From: Ustilago trichophora
Lineage: Eukaryota > Basidiomycota > Ustilaginomycetes > Ustilaginales > Ustilaginaceae
Direction: 5' to 3'
Length of the DNA stretch: 64,000 bases
Assembly: GCA_900323505.1 (NCBI GenBank)
Contig: OOIN01000007.1
Coordinates: 1,240,001 to 1,304,000 of the forward strand
Positions 28,531 through 39,587 of this stretch are shown here, piece after piece. Each line of letters opens with the position of its first letter. Within the stretch, counting starts at the first letter, position 1. Both the position numbers and the translations under genes were made by a program. The notes beneath the pieces are model-generated. The model saw only the letters and a list, made by a program, of their open reading frames with translations. It did no database searches and was not told where the DNA came from.

Positions 28531-29499
28531 ATGCCAGCTCTGTCTCTCGCCGGCCGTACGGCCTTCATCACAGGCGGATCGCGCGGCATCGGTCTTGAAA
28601 TCGGCAAGTCTCTCGCCGCTCGTGGAGCCAACGTCGTTATTGCCGCCAAAACCACCACCCCGCATCCCAAGCTTCCTGGAACCATCTATTCCGCCTGTGA
28701 AGAGATCCAATCCACCGCCTCCTCCGCAGGGGCGACCTCTGCCATTGCTCATCCCGTTCAACTCGACATTCGCGATGCGACCGCCGTTGAAACCGCAATT
28801 AACTCGGTCGTTGAAAAGTTTGGCGGTCTCGACATTGTCATCAACAACGCATCTGCCATCAACATGACCCCTACTCATACTGCAAGCGTCAAGAGTTACG
28901 ATTTGATGAATGGGATCAATTCTAGAGGCTCTTGGTTGGTTTCTCGTTTCGCCCTACCCCATCTTCTGCAGTCGGCAGAAAAGGGAAACAATCCACACGT
29001 ACTCACCTTGTCTCCACCACTCAACTTTAACACGCTTTCCACCACCCCTGGACCCTCCAAACCCCAAGCTGCCATCTTCCCGCATCAGTACGCCCAAACA
29101 TCGAGCGCCTATACGATCGCAAAATTCGGAATGTCGCTTCTCACCCTCGGTCTTAGCGCCGAAACTCTGGGAAAAGTTGCAGTCAACTCCCTATGGCCCT
29201 ATACACTGATCGCAACAAGCGCCATGAAGATCGTTTCAAAAGATGCAGATGTCGAAGAGAGAAAATGGAGAAATCCAAACATTGTCGCCGAAGCTGCAGT
29301 ACGAGTCGTCGAGGAGAAGGCAGAGAGTTTTACGGGTAAATTCTTAGTCGACGAATTGTATCTGAGGGAGAAAGGGTTCAGTTTGGAACAGATGAAAAAG
29401 TTTAATGTCGACGAAGAAACAAACATGGAAGATCTTGCCGAAGATTTGTATATCAGCCAGGAGCTGAGGGATGCCATCAAGGCTAGTAGGCAGTCGTAA
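28531..29499 (+). CDS. Short-chain dehydrogenase/reductase, HSDL2-like
   Basis: A 322-aa intronless SDR starting at MPALSLAGRTAFITGG. The NAD(P)-binding TGGSRGIG motif is at about residues 14-21, IVINNAS at about 106-112, and the catalytic YTIAK about 30 residues after the LTLSPPLN strand. The segment ANVVIAAKTTTPHPKLPGTIYSA is characteristic of the HSDL2 (hydroxysteroid dehydrogenase-like 2) branch. Unlike animal HSDL2 there is no C-terminal SCP2 sterol-carrier domain; the protein ends soon after the fold. Substrate is unknown, with a lipid or branched acyl compound likely by analogy. No peroxisomal SKL is present at the end. Its stop is 230 bp from the convergent LRR-CCCH gene. Confidence 0.9.
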   Translation: MPALSLAGRTAFITGGSRGIGLEIGKSLAARGANVVIAAKTTTPHPKLPGTIYSACEEIQSTASSAGATSAIAHPVQLDIRDATAVETAINSVVEKFGGLDIVINNASAINMTPTHTASVKSYDLMNGINSRGSWLVSRFALPHLLQSAEKGNNPHVLTLSPPLNFNTLSTTPGPSKPQAAIFPHQYAQTSSAYTIAKFGMSLLTLGLSAETLGKVAVNSLWPYTLIATSAMKIVSKDADVEERKWRNPNIVAEAAVRVVEEKAESFTGKFLVDELYLREKGFSLEQMKKFNVDEETNMEDLAEDLYISQELRDAIKASRQS

Positions 29500-29729
29500 G
29501 CCAACCCCCACCCATCAATAATCCATTTTGTTCACATGGTAATTCACACTTCTTCCCACATCCCGACCACGGCTTTGAGAGCAAAGAAGAAGCAACAGAG
29601 TTGTGAAACGAAACGTAAAGCGAATTCTACAAGTACATGTGTATGTGCATTTTGTGCCTTCCAAGGCTATTGACATTTTTTGTGGCATCTCTACGATGCA
29701 CATTTTTGGCCGGAGGACAAAGTTTTTCT

Positions 29730-32700
29730 TTACTCGAGTTCAAAGATTGCCTCCTCCTCATCTTCCTCCGCGGTGACTACGGGTAGGGTCAATGGGGAGT
29801 GTGGAGCAGCTGCGGAGCTGCCTGCTCTGAGTCTGTGGGTTGCTGGGTGCTGGGCGTACCTCTGGGCGCCTACAGTGTGCTTTTGGGCTCCGCCTTCTGG
29901 AATAGCAATTCCGCCTTCGCCTACGGTCGGGTTGCGGTGCGATCCAATGGCGGAGAGGGGAGGGGAGAAGGGAGAGCCCACGCTGCCGGGGGAGCCAAAG
30001 GCACCGTTGCTGAGTTGGCGGTCGGCAAAGGAGCTGCTTAGCCTGCTGCTGGGAGCGGCAGTGTTAGTGGCACTGCCAACGGCGAATCCTAGCGGGCTGC
30101 GGTGGGGCAGGACAGATGAGGGAGCTGTTGGCCCGAGGCCATAGTCGTCGAGGCTGCCTGGTACTCGCAGGCCTGCACCACCGGCGGCATTACCAAGCTG
30201 AGAGCTCTGCGAAAAGGAGGAAGAAGACCCAAACACGCCGCCGCTCGAAGAGGTGGGTGCCAGACTGTCGTTTCCAGCTCCTGCACCAATGGAGCCATAT
30301 CCGCCGCTGGCAAGGCTGCCAACCGCATCTCCTGGTCGTCCAGTTCGCAGATGCAACCTGCTCAGACCGGCTGCGAGGCCCTGCGGCAGACTCTGACCGG
30401 GAGCATGGTGAGCTGCTGTACGGCTGGCCGACGTCGACAGGCCCGAGCCACTTTCGCGGAATGCAATCGAATCAATACCGCTCGTACGACGTCCACCGCC
30501 AAACGGACTGTATTCCTCGCCTCCTGCACCCTGCTGCTGCTCCTGCTGTTGTTGTTGCTGTTGTTGTTGGTGCTGCTGCTGCTGCTGTTGCTGGAAACCT
30601 GTCGAAAGGTTGCTAGACTTGGCTCGCTCCGCTCCAATGGCAGAACGGCCAAAGCCTAGCGACGACCCGAACGCGTGCCCTACGTGCGAGGGCATGCTCT
30701 GCGCCACAGTGATCCTCTCATCATTTCCCGCAAACGAGCTGGAGAGGCGGTTGCTTCGCCTCCTGCGTTCCAGCTCAGCTGGTGTGAGCAGGTCAGAAAG
30801 ACTAGAGGGCAGGAAATCTTCAGCATCCTCGATCTCCTCATCATCCTTGCCACCGCCGATAGGCTGAGCGGTGGCACCCGCATGGATACCACCCCACAGC
30901 TTAGCAGCGTCGTCCATTCGGCTCACGCTTCGTGAGCCAAATACATCGCGATTGCTGCGCGCAAAGGGTCCAGCACCACCTTCTGAATCCTGACTGCCGC
31001 TAAAGAACAGTGCATGACCACTGGGATGGCTGAATGGACTCGTGCCGAACGCTCGAGACGCAGAAGCAGACGTGCCAAATGCGGCAGCGGCCGAGTCCAT
31101 CCCTCCAAAGGACTGAGCAGCCAGTGAAGCACTCAAGCTCTGCGAGAGAGTGCTAGGACGACGGAACGAGGCGCTGCCGGTGAATGAGGTCGACAGAGGT
31201 GGGTCCTGCATGTTGCCCGCTCCAATATTGATGCCCTCAAACCCAGCACGAACTGGGTCTGCGGTGGAGGGAGCCGAGGGCTGAAGGTCGTCCGGCATGC
31301 CGAATGGCAAGTCGTGGTCGCGCGTAGTAAACGAAGTCTTGCGGTCACGCATCTGAGACGGGATCTGCGAGACAGCTTGACCAGGCACCATCGTGTTTCG
31401 CGTAGGCGCCCCTTGCTGAGCAGGCAGAGGCACCTGTGCTCCGCCTTGCACCTGCGAATGTGCTGGACCTTGCTGCTGGACCTGCTGTCCTGACACCTGT
31501 CGTTGAGATGGATTGGAAGCCTGACCTCCGGCCTTGAGCTGCGCCAATTGCATCATGTGAGACTGTGACGGCTGTGACCCGACATTGGAGCCAGTCATCT
31601 GTTGCTGGTTGGGCGCCTGTGGCAGAGGCTGCCCATGCTGAGCGGCTCGCTTGTTCTTGCGATCCATGCTCATGGGCTGACCTGGCAGTACATGCGCCAG
31701 GGCACACTTGTGACCAAAGCGGCAGTTGCCTTTCAGAAACCATTGGCAAACGGACTTTTGCCCGCCATCTCCCGGGAGAGTGTGGGCGAAGGGACAGGAT
31801 GCGCCGGCCGAACATCCGTTACTCCGAAAAAACTTGCAGGGAACCTGACCCAGCGCTTCCTTCTTCTTGGAGCTCAGCTTGGCGTTGGCCAGGGCACTTC
31901 CCGAGTCTTTGTCGTCGATCGACTCGCCTCGGTTGTGAGAAGAGGCTCGCTCCCTCGATTCACCACCGGAGCCAGCGGCATCGGGATCAGAACTGGCGCC
32001 TTCATCGCCTGCGCGTGGCTTTCGGCCACGAGATTGTGCATCTTCGCCGTCCTCAGCTTTGGCTGTAGAGGCAGCGCCGGCGGCGGCGGCGGTCGCCTCA
32101 GCAGCAGCCGCCTCCTGCTCTCGTCGTGCCTGCTCAATACGAAGCTTGCGACGACCGAGCTCCGTGTTGAGTCCGGCCTCGGCAAGAATCTCCCAATCCT
32201 CTTTGACAACCTGTGGCTTTGGCGGGAGCGGAGATGGACCGGGAGAAGGAGCAGTCGAAGACGATGATGGTGCAACAGATGGAGCAGTAGCGCCGGTGGA
32301 AGCAGGCAATGCTGTCTGCTTTGCGATCGTGCCGAGGCTGGATGTTGCCGATGCTTTCTTCTCTGGAGATGCAGCAGAGCGACCGCCGCGTTTCTGACGA
32401 AAAGCCTCTTCCCTGAGTGGATTGCCTTCCAGCAAGAGGGAGAGGACTTTGACATTGCAGCGGTCCTCGATCTTGTCGACATCCGCCAGAGTGGGACGGT
32501 TGAGGACGCGAACCAGTTGGCGTGCTGGCATTCCTTGAGCAGGCTCGACCTTTTCTTGATGGGAAGGAGCGGCATCGACGTTGCCCATAGCCTGGTCAAA
32601 GGACTGGATGCGTTGAGATCCGAAGAGCGCCTCGACTCTGGTGAGATCATCGAGCTCGCAGCCGGACAAGTCGAGGACAGAGAGGTTGGAAAGGGCTGGC

Positions 32701-33946
32701 TTGAAAGTTTCGGACGCGCCTTCGGCTGTGAAAACGTCGTCACCAATACCACAACCTTGAAGTCCAAGGTCCTCGAGCGATGCAAGTTGCTGGAAAAGAG
32801 ACACTGAGATAGGGCCACGGATGTTGTTGTAGCCGAGATTCAAAGTCTTGAGACCGGTTGGCAGGCGTACAAGCGTCGTCTCGCCAGCATTGGCATCCTT
32901 TGTCTTGCTGCGGCGGCTAGCAAGGTCAGGAATACCTAGGGCGGCGTTTGTGATGCGGTTGTGGCTGAGGTCGAGGGTCCTGAGCGAGCGCATGGGTGCG
33001 TTTGACTGTGCCTCCGAGGTCAAAAGTGGCTTACGGTCCTTCTTGGAGGGCGACAGGCCGGCCCAGACGCTATTCTCTTGCTGTGCATTCTCCTTATCCC
33101 AAGCCTCGCGCTGCGAACGTGCCGATGCGACATCCTCGTCCTTCCAAAGGGTTTGGATCTTGTTATGAGAGAGGTTGAGCACAACGAGGTTGTCGAGAGC
33201 GAGCAAACAGTTGGGGAAGGACGTGAGACCGTTTTTGGAGAGTGTGAGGGTGGTGAGGGAAGACAGCTGAAAGAGGGCGGAAGGAAGCGTGGAGAGACGG
33301 TTGCTGTGAAGTTCGAGACGCTTGAGGCCGCGGAAGCCTGCGATCTTTTCGGAAAGCGACTGCAGCTCGTTGTTGCTCAGCTGCAGAGTGTGGACCTCTT
33401 CGCGCATGTACCATGGCTGGCGGTCATCTTCAGGAATCTGGAGGAACCAAGCTGGAGGCTCATCGGCTAGCAGGGAGAGCAGTAATGCAGGCATCTCCTG
33501 CAGCGACGGCGATCTGGAGGATAGGTTGACCTTGCCTGCAGCAGAGGAGCCAAAGGAGGAATAGAAAAGGGAGAGATGCAGAAGATACAGATGAGCGGAT
33601 GATCACGACTTTCACAGGGGGCTTGTCTAGCGTATCTGCCGTCGCAATGAAAGCGATACGCACCATTCTGTATGCTGAGACGGATAATGTCCTCTTCGGA
33701 CTTTTGGCTAAGATCCATGCTGGGCGCTGGCGAAGCTGAGCTGCGGTCAGCAGCTGAGGCGGCGGACCTGGCGGCAGGCTTTGGAGAGCCAAAGGGGCTG
33801 GCTATGGAAGCATCGAGTTCGCGGCCGAAATGAGGACGTTCGTTGTCGCCGTTGGGGAGGGTAGGGCTAGGTTTGGAGGGCGAGACCGAGCGGGAGCGAT
33901 GTTCTGCCCTCTTTGCGGCGAGGGCGGCGCGGACCGCAGCTGACAT
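29730..33946 (-). CDS. Leucine-rich-repeat and CCCH zinc-finger protein, two exons
   Basis: CDS complement(join(29730..33535, 33664..33946)), 1362 aa. The 128-nt intron (33536-33663) has a GTGCGT donor and a CAG acceptor, and the join IQNG-KVNLSS keeps frame. The N-terminal exon is Ser/Pro-rich. The LRR block (about 110-400) has repeats such as LKRLELHSNRLSTLP and LVVLNLSHNKI. After a Lys/Glu/Ala-rich linker come two CCCH fingers (CKFFRSNGCSAGASCPFAH and CQWFLKGNCRFGHKCALAH, about 670-725), typical RNA-binding modules. The C-terminal half is low complexity (Gln, Ser, Gly) with a polyglutamine run. The LRR-plus-CCCH layout suggests an RNA-binding regulator scaffolded by protein contacts; the specific role is unknown. 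Confidence 0.9.
30515..30600. repeat. Polyglutamine-coding CAG/CAA array
   Basis: CTG/TTG repeats on the plus strand encode about 24 Gln, broken by a His and a Glu, in the C-terminal half of the LRR-CCCH protein. CAG and CAA codons are mixed, which reduces slippage. Confidence 0.9.
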
Positions 33947-34203
33947 CCGGCGTCGAGGCTAAGGGCCGTTGCGAGTCGGACAGAGCTGGGCAAAGCAAAC
34001 GAAGCAGCAACTACGAAACTTGACCCAAACGAGCACAGCTGCGTCGATGGAAAGCTCCAAGCGCTAATGTGTAGGACAAGGGTATTTTAGATGTGGATGG
34101 TGACAGGAAGAAGAGAAAAGAAAGGAGAAGCAAGAGGGTCCACGCTGACGGTGAATGCACACTGAGCTTGAGAGCGAGCGAGAGAGTAGCACGACACACA
34201 CAA

Positions 34204-34242
34204 TACAGTACTGTACAGTACAGTACAGTACTGTACTGTACA
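34204..34242. repeat. TACWG tract, seven consecutive pentamers
   Basis: A 39-nt tract that reads in pentamers TACAG, TACTG, three TACAG, two TACTG, then TACA. Each unit starts with TAC, so GTAC recurs every 5 bp. It lies about 260 bp upstream of the LRR-CCCH start codon. Confidence 0.93.
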
Positions 34243-34625
34243 CAACCTTGGCTAAACCTGACCCGAGCATAGAAGCACACACCTCGCTCTCGCACTCTTC
34301 GCACGTTTTGTGCCTGCTTTTTGAGCTTCCGAAAACGAGCGGGGTCGATCGGGCAACAGATATCGGATCTCGCCTTGCTCTGTGTAGCGACTCACTGTAC
34401 AGTCCCACCCTTCCCACACACATCAACAAAGCCAACATGCGTGCAACACATAGACAGACATGTCTCTCACGTTGAGCTGCACTGGCTGTGTGAATTCGTG
34501 CATTCGTGGTGGAATGCAGGTTCAAGATATCTACGCGCATTGCTCGTGTCCAATCAACGCAGAGCCAACAGCAGGCGGTACTGGGATTTTGAGCGATTGC
34601 ATTTCCGCGTTCCAGCTTTGACTGG

Positions 34626-34643
34626 CTGTACAGTACTGTACAG
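34626..34643. repeat. TACWG perfect palindrome, 18 bp
   Basis: CTGTACAGTACTGTACAG equals its own reverse complement. It is about 420 bp from the previous tract and 280 bp past the Nse3 stop. Confidence 0.93.
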
Positions 34644-34922
34644 TACCGCCATCTCTGGAGCGCGAGTCACAGGCGACAAGAGGATAGCACCGAAACGAAC
34701 CCTTCCGAACAATTTGAGGACCCTTTTCTTCCACCGTCTGGTTACCGAAGAGTACAGTAATGCCGGTCTAACACTTCGGTAATTCCCGCACGTTGTCTCT
34801 GAGCAGCTTGCCAACTTGAGCATCTTCAATCGCAATCAATGAGCATTGCAGTCGTAAGAGTCAGCTTGCCGGCCATGCCTGAGACAGCGGCAATAGCAGC
34901 TTTGCTGGCGAGATTGTTACAA

Positions 34923-36472
34923 CTACGAGCTTCCAGAGTAGGCAAAATCTTGGCCGACCAGCTGGGATCCAGCGACCGATGCAATGTTGGTGAGGAGCAT
35001 TTTGCGGCGCTTAGCTCGACGATCACGATCAATTGCTTGGGTCTCCTCGTCTTCGTCTTCTTCTCCGGCTTGCGCACCATCTTGGATCGCTGAGGGATCC
35101 GTGAAGATGAGCGAGATCAGCTCGGCGATGCGCTTCTCTCCGACCTCTGTTTCGGCTCGACTGCCCCATCTCCACTCCCACACCGTGTCTTCGTCAGCAG
35201 CCCCTGCAGCGCGGCCTCCCGCACCGCTAGTCCGCCCTCGTCGTCTCGACTGCGTCTGCGCCTGGTTGACCGCAGCATCCATGACATCGACTCCAACGTC
35301 TGAACGCTGCTTCTCGAGATACGACTGCTTGGTCATGGCGTTTAGAAAGCCCTCAAGTGTACCTGGCATGGCTCGTGCCCTTGCCTGTGTCTGCGTGCTC
35401 TGAGAGCCTGTCGACGCCGAGCTGAATGCAGGACCCGTGCCGCGCAGTGCACTTGGAAGCAGCTTGTGCGGGTCGAGGTGGAGACGACGTAAATACATGT
35501 ACAGTGTGGCTGTCGATGGCGAAAGGTTGCGTGTCGCCGACGAGATGATCAGTGCAAATGTGAGTCAATGATCATCGATGAGCTAGCGTTGATCTGGCAG
35601 CTATGCTTACCTTCGGTGATGGTGCGTCCATTAACGAGGATGAGAGCAAGAATGATGTAGAGAAGACCCATCTCACCGTCTTGATGATCGGCCGATTTCC
35701 AGTCAATCGCGGCCTTGATCTCCTTTGCCGATTGGCGCCTCCTTTGATTTGAAGAAGTTGATGCATTCGTCGTGCTTGCTTGAATGTAGATACGAGTAAG
35801 CTCCTCATCCGCTGTCACGAGCGCCTTGATTACGTGATCAGGCAAGGCGGATCTCAGAATCCAGATGTTGGTAGCTGGTCCGCCGTCAGCACTGGAAGAG
35901 TCTTCGCGCTGATTTCCACGCGGACGGAGGCCATTTGCGGATGAGGCAGCGGCACGAAGCACCTCTTGAGCTTGTTTTGTGAGCTCTGCGTTGTCGGCGC
36001 CTTTGGCACGTACTTCGCTCATTACAAAACCAAAAGTTTGGTGAAGCATCTTTTGAGCGGCGTTGAAAACAGGGACGAAGCAGCGTGATGTGCTCTTATC
36101 GAGCACTTCCTTGCGGATGTCGTCCTTTCTGATAGGGATGCGCTTGTATTCGCAGGCGAGTGCGTACCTTGCAAGCTGGGCGCCCCTCTTGTCGATTTCG
36201 GCTTGGCCGACTTGCTCGACCTGCTTGCGTGCGGTATCGGTGATATTGAGCAAGTTGCATTGAAGCATTGCGCCGTAAAGTCCTGGGACATCGCCTTCAT
36301 CGAGATTGTAGCTGTTGGCTGGACGAGATGATTCGGAGATTGAGGAGGAGCTGCCTTCGACGTTCGTTCGTCTGCTGCTGCTGGTGCCGGTTGATGCGGG
36401 ATTACGGCTGGATGAGGCTGCAGGCTCGTCCCGCCGGAGGCGCTGGCTTGATCTATGACCGTACGTCGCCAT
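34923..36472 (-). CDS. NSE3: Nse3, MAGE-domain subunit of the SMC5/6 complex
   Basis: CDS complement(join(34923..35509, 35611..36472)), 482 aa. The intron 35510-35610 has a GTAAGC donor and a CAG acceptor; the join gives NGRTITE-ATLYMYLRRL, continuous with the MAGE fold. The MAGE homology begins near residue 80 with the RYALACEYKRIPIRKDDIRKEVL winged-helix segment, continues through MLHQTFGFVMSEV, IWILRSALP and GEMGLLYIILALILVNG, and ends with the FLNAMTKQSYLEKQR and WEWRWGSRAETEVGEKRI stretch. Nse3 pairs with Nse1 and Nse4 in SMC5/6, which acts in DNA repair and chromosome segregation. The N terminus (1-65) is Ser-rich and the C terminus has an acidic then basic tail. Confidence 0.93.
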
Positions 36473-38090
36473 AATCGCGAGCCTAGACGTTACCTGTCGT
36501 TTGAGGACTCAAAGAAGAGGGATGGAAGCTGTGAATCAAGGGACAATAAGAGTCTGATCTACAAGAGTAGATGGATTTTTTCGTTCAGGGTCTCCTTCTT
36601 CTTCTTCTTGATTCGCGACCAAAATGTGTTGGTCTGCAAGAGTTGCAAGCTGTCTCGTCCTGTGCTGCCTAGAAAAGGTGATACCCACGTTGCAGCCACT
36701 CCACGACGCGGAATTGCCTCCACACACTTGACCGAGACGCGCTCAGATCTCACATTTGAACGGCTTGCGCCTTTCTTCCTGTTGCCTCGCGCAAACGAGG
36801 CGCGCGAACTGCCCGAGCCGCCTGCACCTGCACACAGCATGATTCTTGTGGCCCTTTTCGCTACGGCTATACTGACTGTATTGAGGTATCCTCTGCGGTA
36901 TACCTGACACCTCTTCGAATACTGCTTGCTTCCTTGGTAGGAAAGGAGGGACGGCTGGTGTCGAGACTACATGTAGCATTGGACGGAAAGGCAAGGTCAG
37001 CAGCGAGGCAAATCAGAGCCTAAAGCGTAAGCGTTGAATCACTCGTGTCTGCGCCAGCCGTGTGTGCGTTTTTGAAATCTGTAGTTTGGAGCTTTCGAGG
37101 TTGTATTTCAAAAGAGGGAGCCGTCGGGCTAAATTTGAATTCATTGACGGTTTTGGACCAGAAGCAAGCGATTTTGACGCCCTTGCGTCTTACTGCGTAG
37201 GTCAGCGATGCCGAAGCTGTCTTCTCCTGTGACCGATTGAGCGTCATCGCATGTCTTGCTACGACTCATGGCTGCTGTACGAGTGAGTGTCAAGGCGCTG
37301 GATGGATAGCGAGCAGGAAATGCCGAAGGAGTCGTTGTAGAAAAGCCTCCCCCCGCGTGCAGCAGGTTCGAGTCTTGCAGAATCATCGTTGAGTCTGGAA
37401 ACAACGCGTTGGTTGGCAGTCCCGCTTTGCATGTGAGCATTCTTTCCACGGTGACCTCTGCACGTCCGCTTTCTTGCTTTCTTGCTTTCTTGCTTTCTTG
37501 CTTACTTGCTTTCTTCCCTTTTGCTTCTCATCTCCATCATTCAGCATCAACATTATCCCCACATTCACCCCCAATTGCTCAGCTGTACGCTAACGTACAT
37601 TCCTTCCAACTTCATCATAAGCGGCCAAGTAGCGGCTTTATTCGTCGCGCACACCTCCTTTGATCGCATCACATCGCATCGGCTCGACTGGCAAAGCGCA
37701 CCGTTCAATTTCGTATACACATAATCGCATTCTCGATCCTCATCTCTGCCGGCAGAGTCCCTGTTTCTCCTGCAAAGCATCGGTCGCTACACTAAACTCG
37801 AAAGCTCATATCTATCCACGATAGATCAGCTCGGACAAGCCGAAGCTGCTGTCTTGCTTTTGCCCCAAACCTTGGTATTCGACTCGGCTCTCCCAACAAG
37901 CTGAGTCTACGTATCCTTCGGAGCAGACCCGACCAGAATCTGGCTCCCCGTTCTGAGCTGTACCGCAATCGCATCGCGGTCTCGATAGGTTCTGGGCTGT
38001 GGTCTAGCGTCGAGATCGCCACTTCTATCAATCGGCAGACACAGTGGTGCACCTTCTCAACGTTGGTGACATCGTCTCTCCTTCATCATC
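36473..38090. promoter_or_regulatory. Divergent intergenic region, NSE3 / NIPA-type transporter
   Basis: 1.6 kb between divergent genes. An 8-bp array, CTTTCTTG with variants, lies at 37469-37515. The last 500 bp before the transporter start probably include a long leader. A GTTCGAGTC-like string at about 37365-37380 is not part of a tRNA, because no matching acceptor arm exists. Small open frames here are not convincing. Confidence 0.55.
37469..37515. repeat. (CTTTCTTG)n tandem array
   Basis: About six copies of an 8-bp pyrimidine-rich unit, one of them CTTACTTG, about 580 bp upstream of the transporter start. Confidence 0.9.
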
Positions 38091-39587
38091 ATGCATTCGC
38101 CTCGCACCATGTTATCTGCATTGCGGTTGCGGCTCATCCGCATCGCTACTATGGTCATGCTCCTTTGGACTGTCGCCACCTATGCTGCGCCAGCTGCCAG
38201 TGACCGACCAGGCTATCTCCCACCAGAAACACAGACCGCCGCTGAATCTGCGCAATCTTCTCTCACTCAGCAAAAGTGGATCGGTCTTACCCTTGCCATC
38301 AGCAGCTCCCTCGCTATTGGCACCAGCTTCATCATCACTAAAAAGGGTCTTATGGACGCAGCAGACAGGCACAATGGCTTGGCCTCGGATGGACACACAT
38401 ACCTCCAGAACCCTATCTGGTGGGCGGGTATGGCTACCATGATTGTTGGCGAGGTCGCCAACTTTGCCGCCTACACTTTTGCACCACCCATCCTCGTCAC
38501 TCCACTTGGCGCACTCAGTGTCCTCATTGGCGCCATCCTCGCTTCCTTTATCCTCAAGGAGGAGCTGGGTCGTCTCGGTAAGGTCGGTTGCACGCTTTGC
38601 CTTGTGGGGACTGTCATCATTGTCGTCAACGCTCCCGAGGACAAGGAGATTCAGACCATCGACGAGATGCTCAACTACGCCCTTCAACCCGGCTTCCTCT
38701 TCTATTGCATCTTTGTGCTCGGCTTTTCGCTCTTCATGATCTTCCGCATGGTGCCCAAGTACGGCCGCAAGACTCCCCTCGTCTACATCTCGATCTGCAG
38801 TCTAGTAGGCTCCATCTCGGTCATGAGCGTCAAGGGTCTCGGTGTCGCGCTCAAGCTCACCTTTGCCGGCAGCAACCAGTTCACTCATCCGTCCACCTAC
38901 TGCTTTGCCATTGTCGTCGTCGTATGCATCTTGACCCAGATGAACTACTTCAACAAGGCCCTCGACCAGTTCTCGACCAACGTCGTGAATCCCATTTACT
39001 ACGTTTTCTTCACCACTTCCACCATCCTCGCCTCGGTGCTGCTCTTCCAGGGTTTCAACACCTCGACCGCCCCCGCTGTCTCGCTTCTCGGTGGCTTCAT
39101 CGTCATCTTTACCGGTGTCTATTTGCTCAACCTCAACCGCATCATCGACCCAGTAACGCAACAGCCGCGCATGTCGCTCGTCACCGGCGAGGGCACCACT
39201 CGCTACTCGGAGCAACACGAGCGCTTGCTCGACCAGCAGCGTGCCATGAGCAGCTTTGCCAACGGCAGAACCAGCGTCAGCGGTCCAGCAGGACGCAGCG
39301 CAACCGTCTTTGGTCACGGACGAAGGAGTAGCGCCGGGTCCTCTGTGCTCTTCAATGCATACGAAAACGAAGAAGCTCTCGGCCTCACGCGACTTGATGA
39401 GGACGAATATGATGAAGATGTTCGCGATACTTCGCCCATGATCCGTCAGGGCAAGATGCACACTGCACGCGTCAACGACGTCAATGGACACAGGGCATCG
39501 GGAGAGACAACAGCACGGGCGCAACGTCAGCTCAAGCGGCAGAGCTTGATCGACGATTCAACGCCAAACTTTGAGAGCGGCAAATAA
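38091..39587 (+). CDS. NIPA-type magnesium transporter
   Basis: A 498-aa intronless membrane protein of the NIPA (DUF803) family, related to human NIPA1/2 and the drug/metabolite transporter fold. A hydrophobic signal-like N terminus (about 8-33) precedes the core, which begins at WIGLTLAISSSLAIGTSFIITKKGL. Core family segments are WWAGMATMIVGEVANFAAY, ILVTPLGALSVLIGAILA, PGFLFYCIFVLGF and STNVVNPIYYVFFTTSTILAS. About nine membrane segments in all run to residue 350. The C-terminal 150 residues are hydrophilic with acidic patches. Family members carry Mg2+ at the plasma membrane or endosomes. Confidence 0.93.
   Translation: MHSPRTMLSALRLRLIRIATMVMLLWTVATYAAPAASDRPGYLPPETQTAAESAQSSLTQQKWIGLTLAISSSLAIGTSFIITKKGLMDAADRHNGLASDGHTYLQNPIWWAGMATMIVGEVANFAAYTFAPPILVTPLGALSVLIGAILASFILKEELGRLGKVGCTLCLVGTVIIVVNAPEDKEIQTIDEMLNYALQPGFLFYCIFVLGFSLFMIFRMVPKYGRKTPLVYISICSLVGSISVMSVKGLGVALKLTFAGSNQFTHPSTYCFAIVVVVCILTQMNYFNKALDQFSTNVVNPIYYVFFTTSTILASVLLFQGFNTSTAPAVSLLGGFIVIFTGVYLLNLNRIIDPVTQQPRMSLVTGEGTTRYSEQHERLLDQQRAMSSFANGRTSVSGPAGRSATVFGHGRRSSAGSSVLFNAYENEEALGLTRLDEDEYDEDVRDTSPMIRQGKMHTARVNDVNGHRASGETTARAQRQLKRQSLIDDSTPNFESGK

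Larger units (their letters stand above)
33947..34922. promoter_or_regulatory. LRR-CCCH promoter region with two TACWG tracts
   Basis: 976 bp between the LRR-CCCH start and the Nse3 stop. It holds the longest TACWG tract of the window (34204-34242) and an 18-bp perfect palindrome (34626-34643), plus a single TACAGTA near 34753. No gene is supported. Confidence 0.6.

Noticed and set aside
37360..37390. GTTCGAGTC string with a pairable T-arm-like stem, possible tRNA
   Set aside because: No acceptor partner for the following bases and no D or anticodon arm upstream at the right distance.
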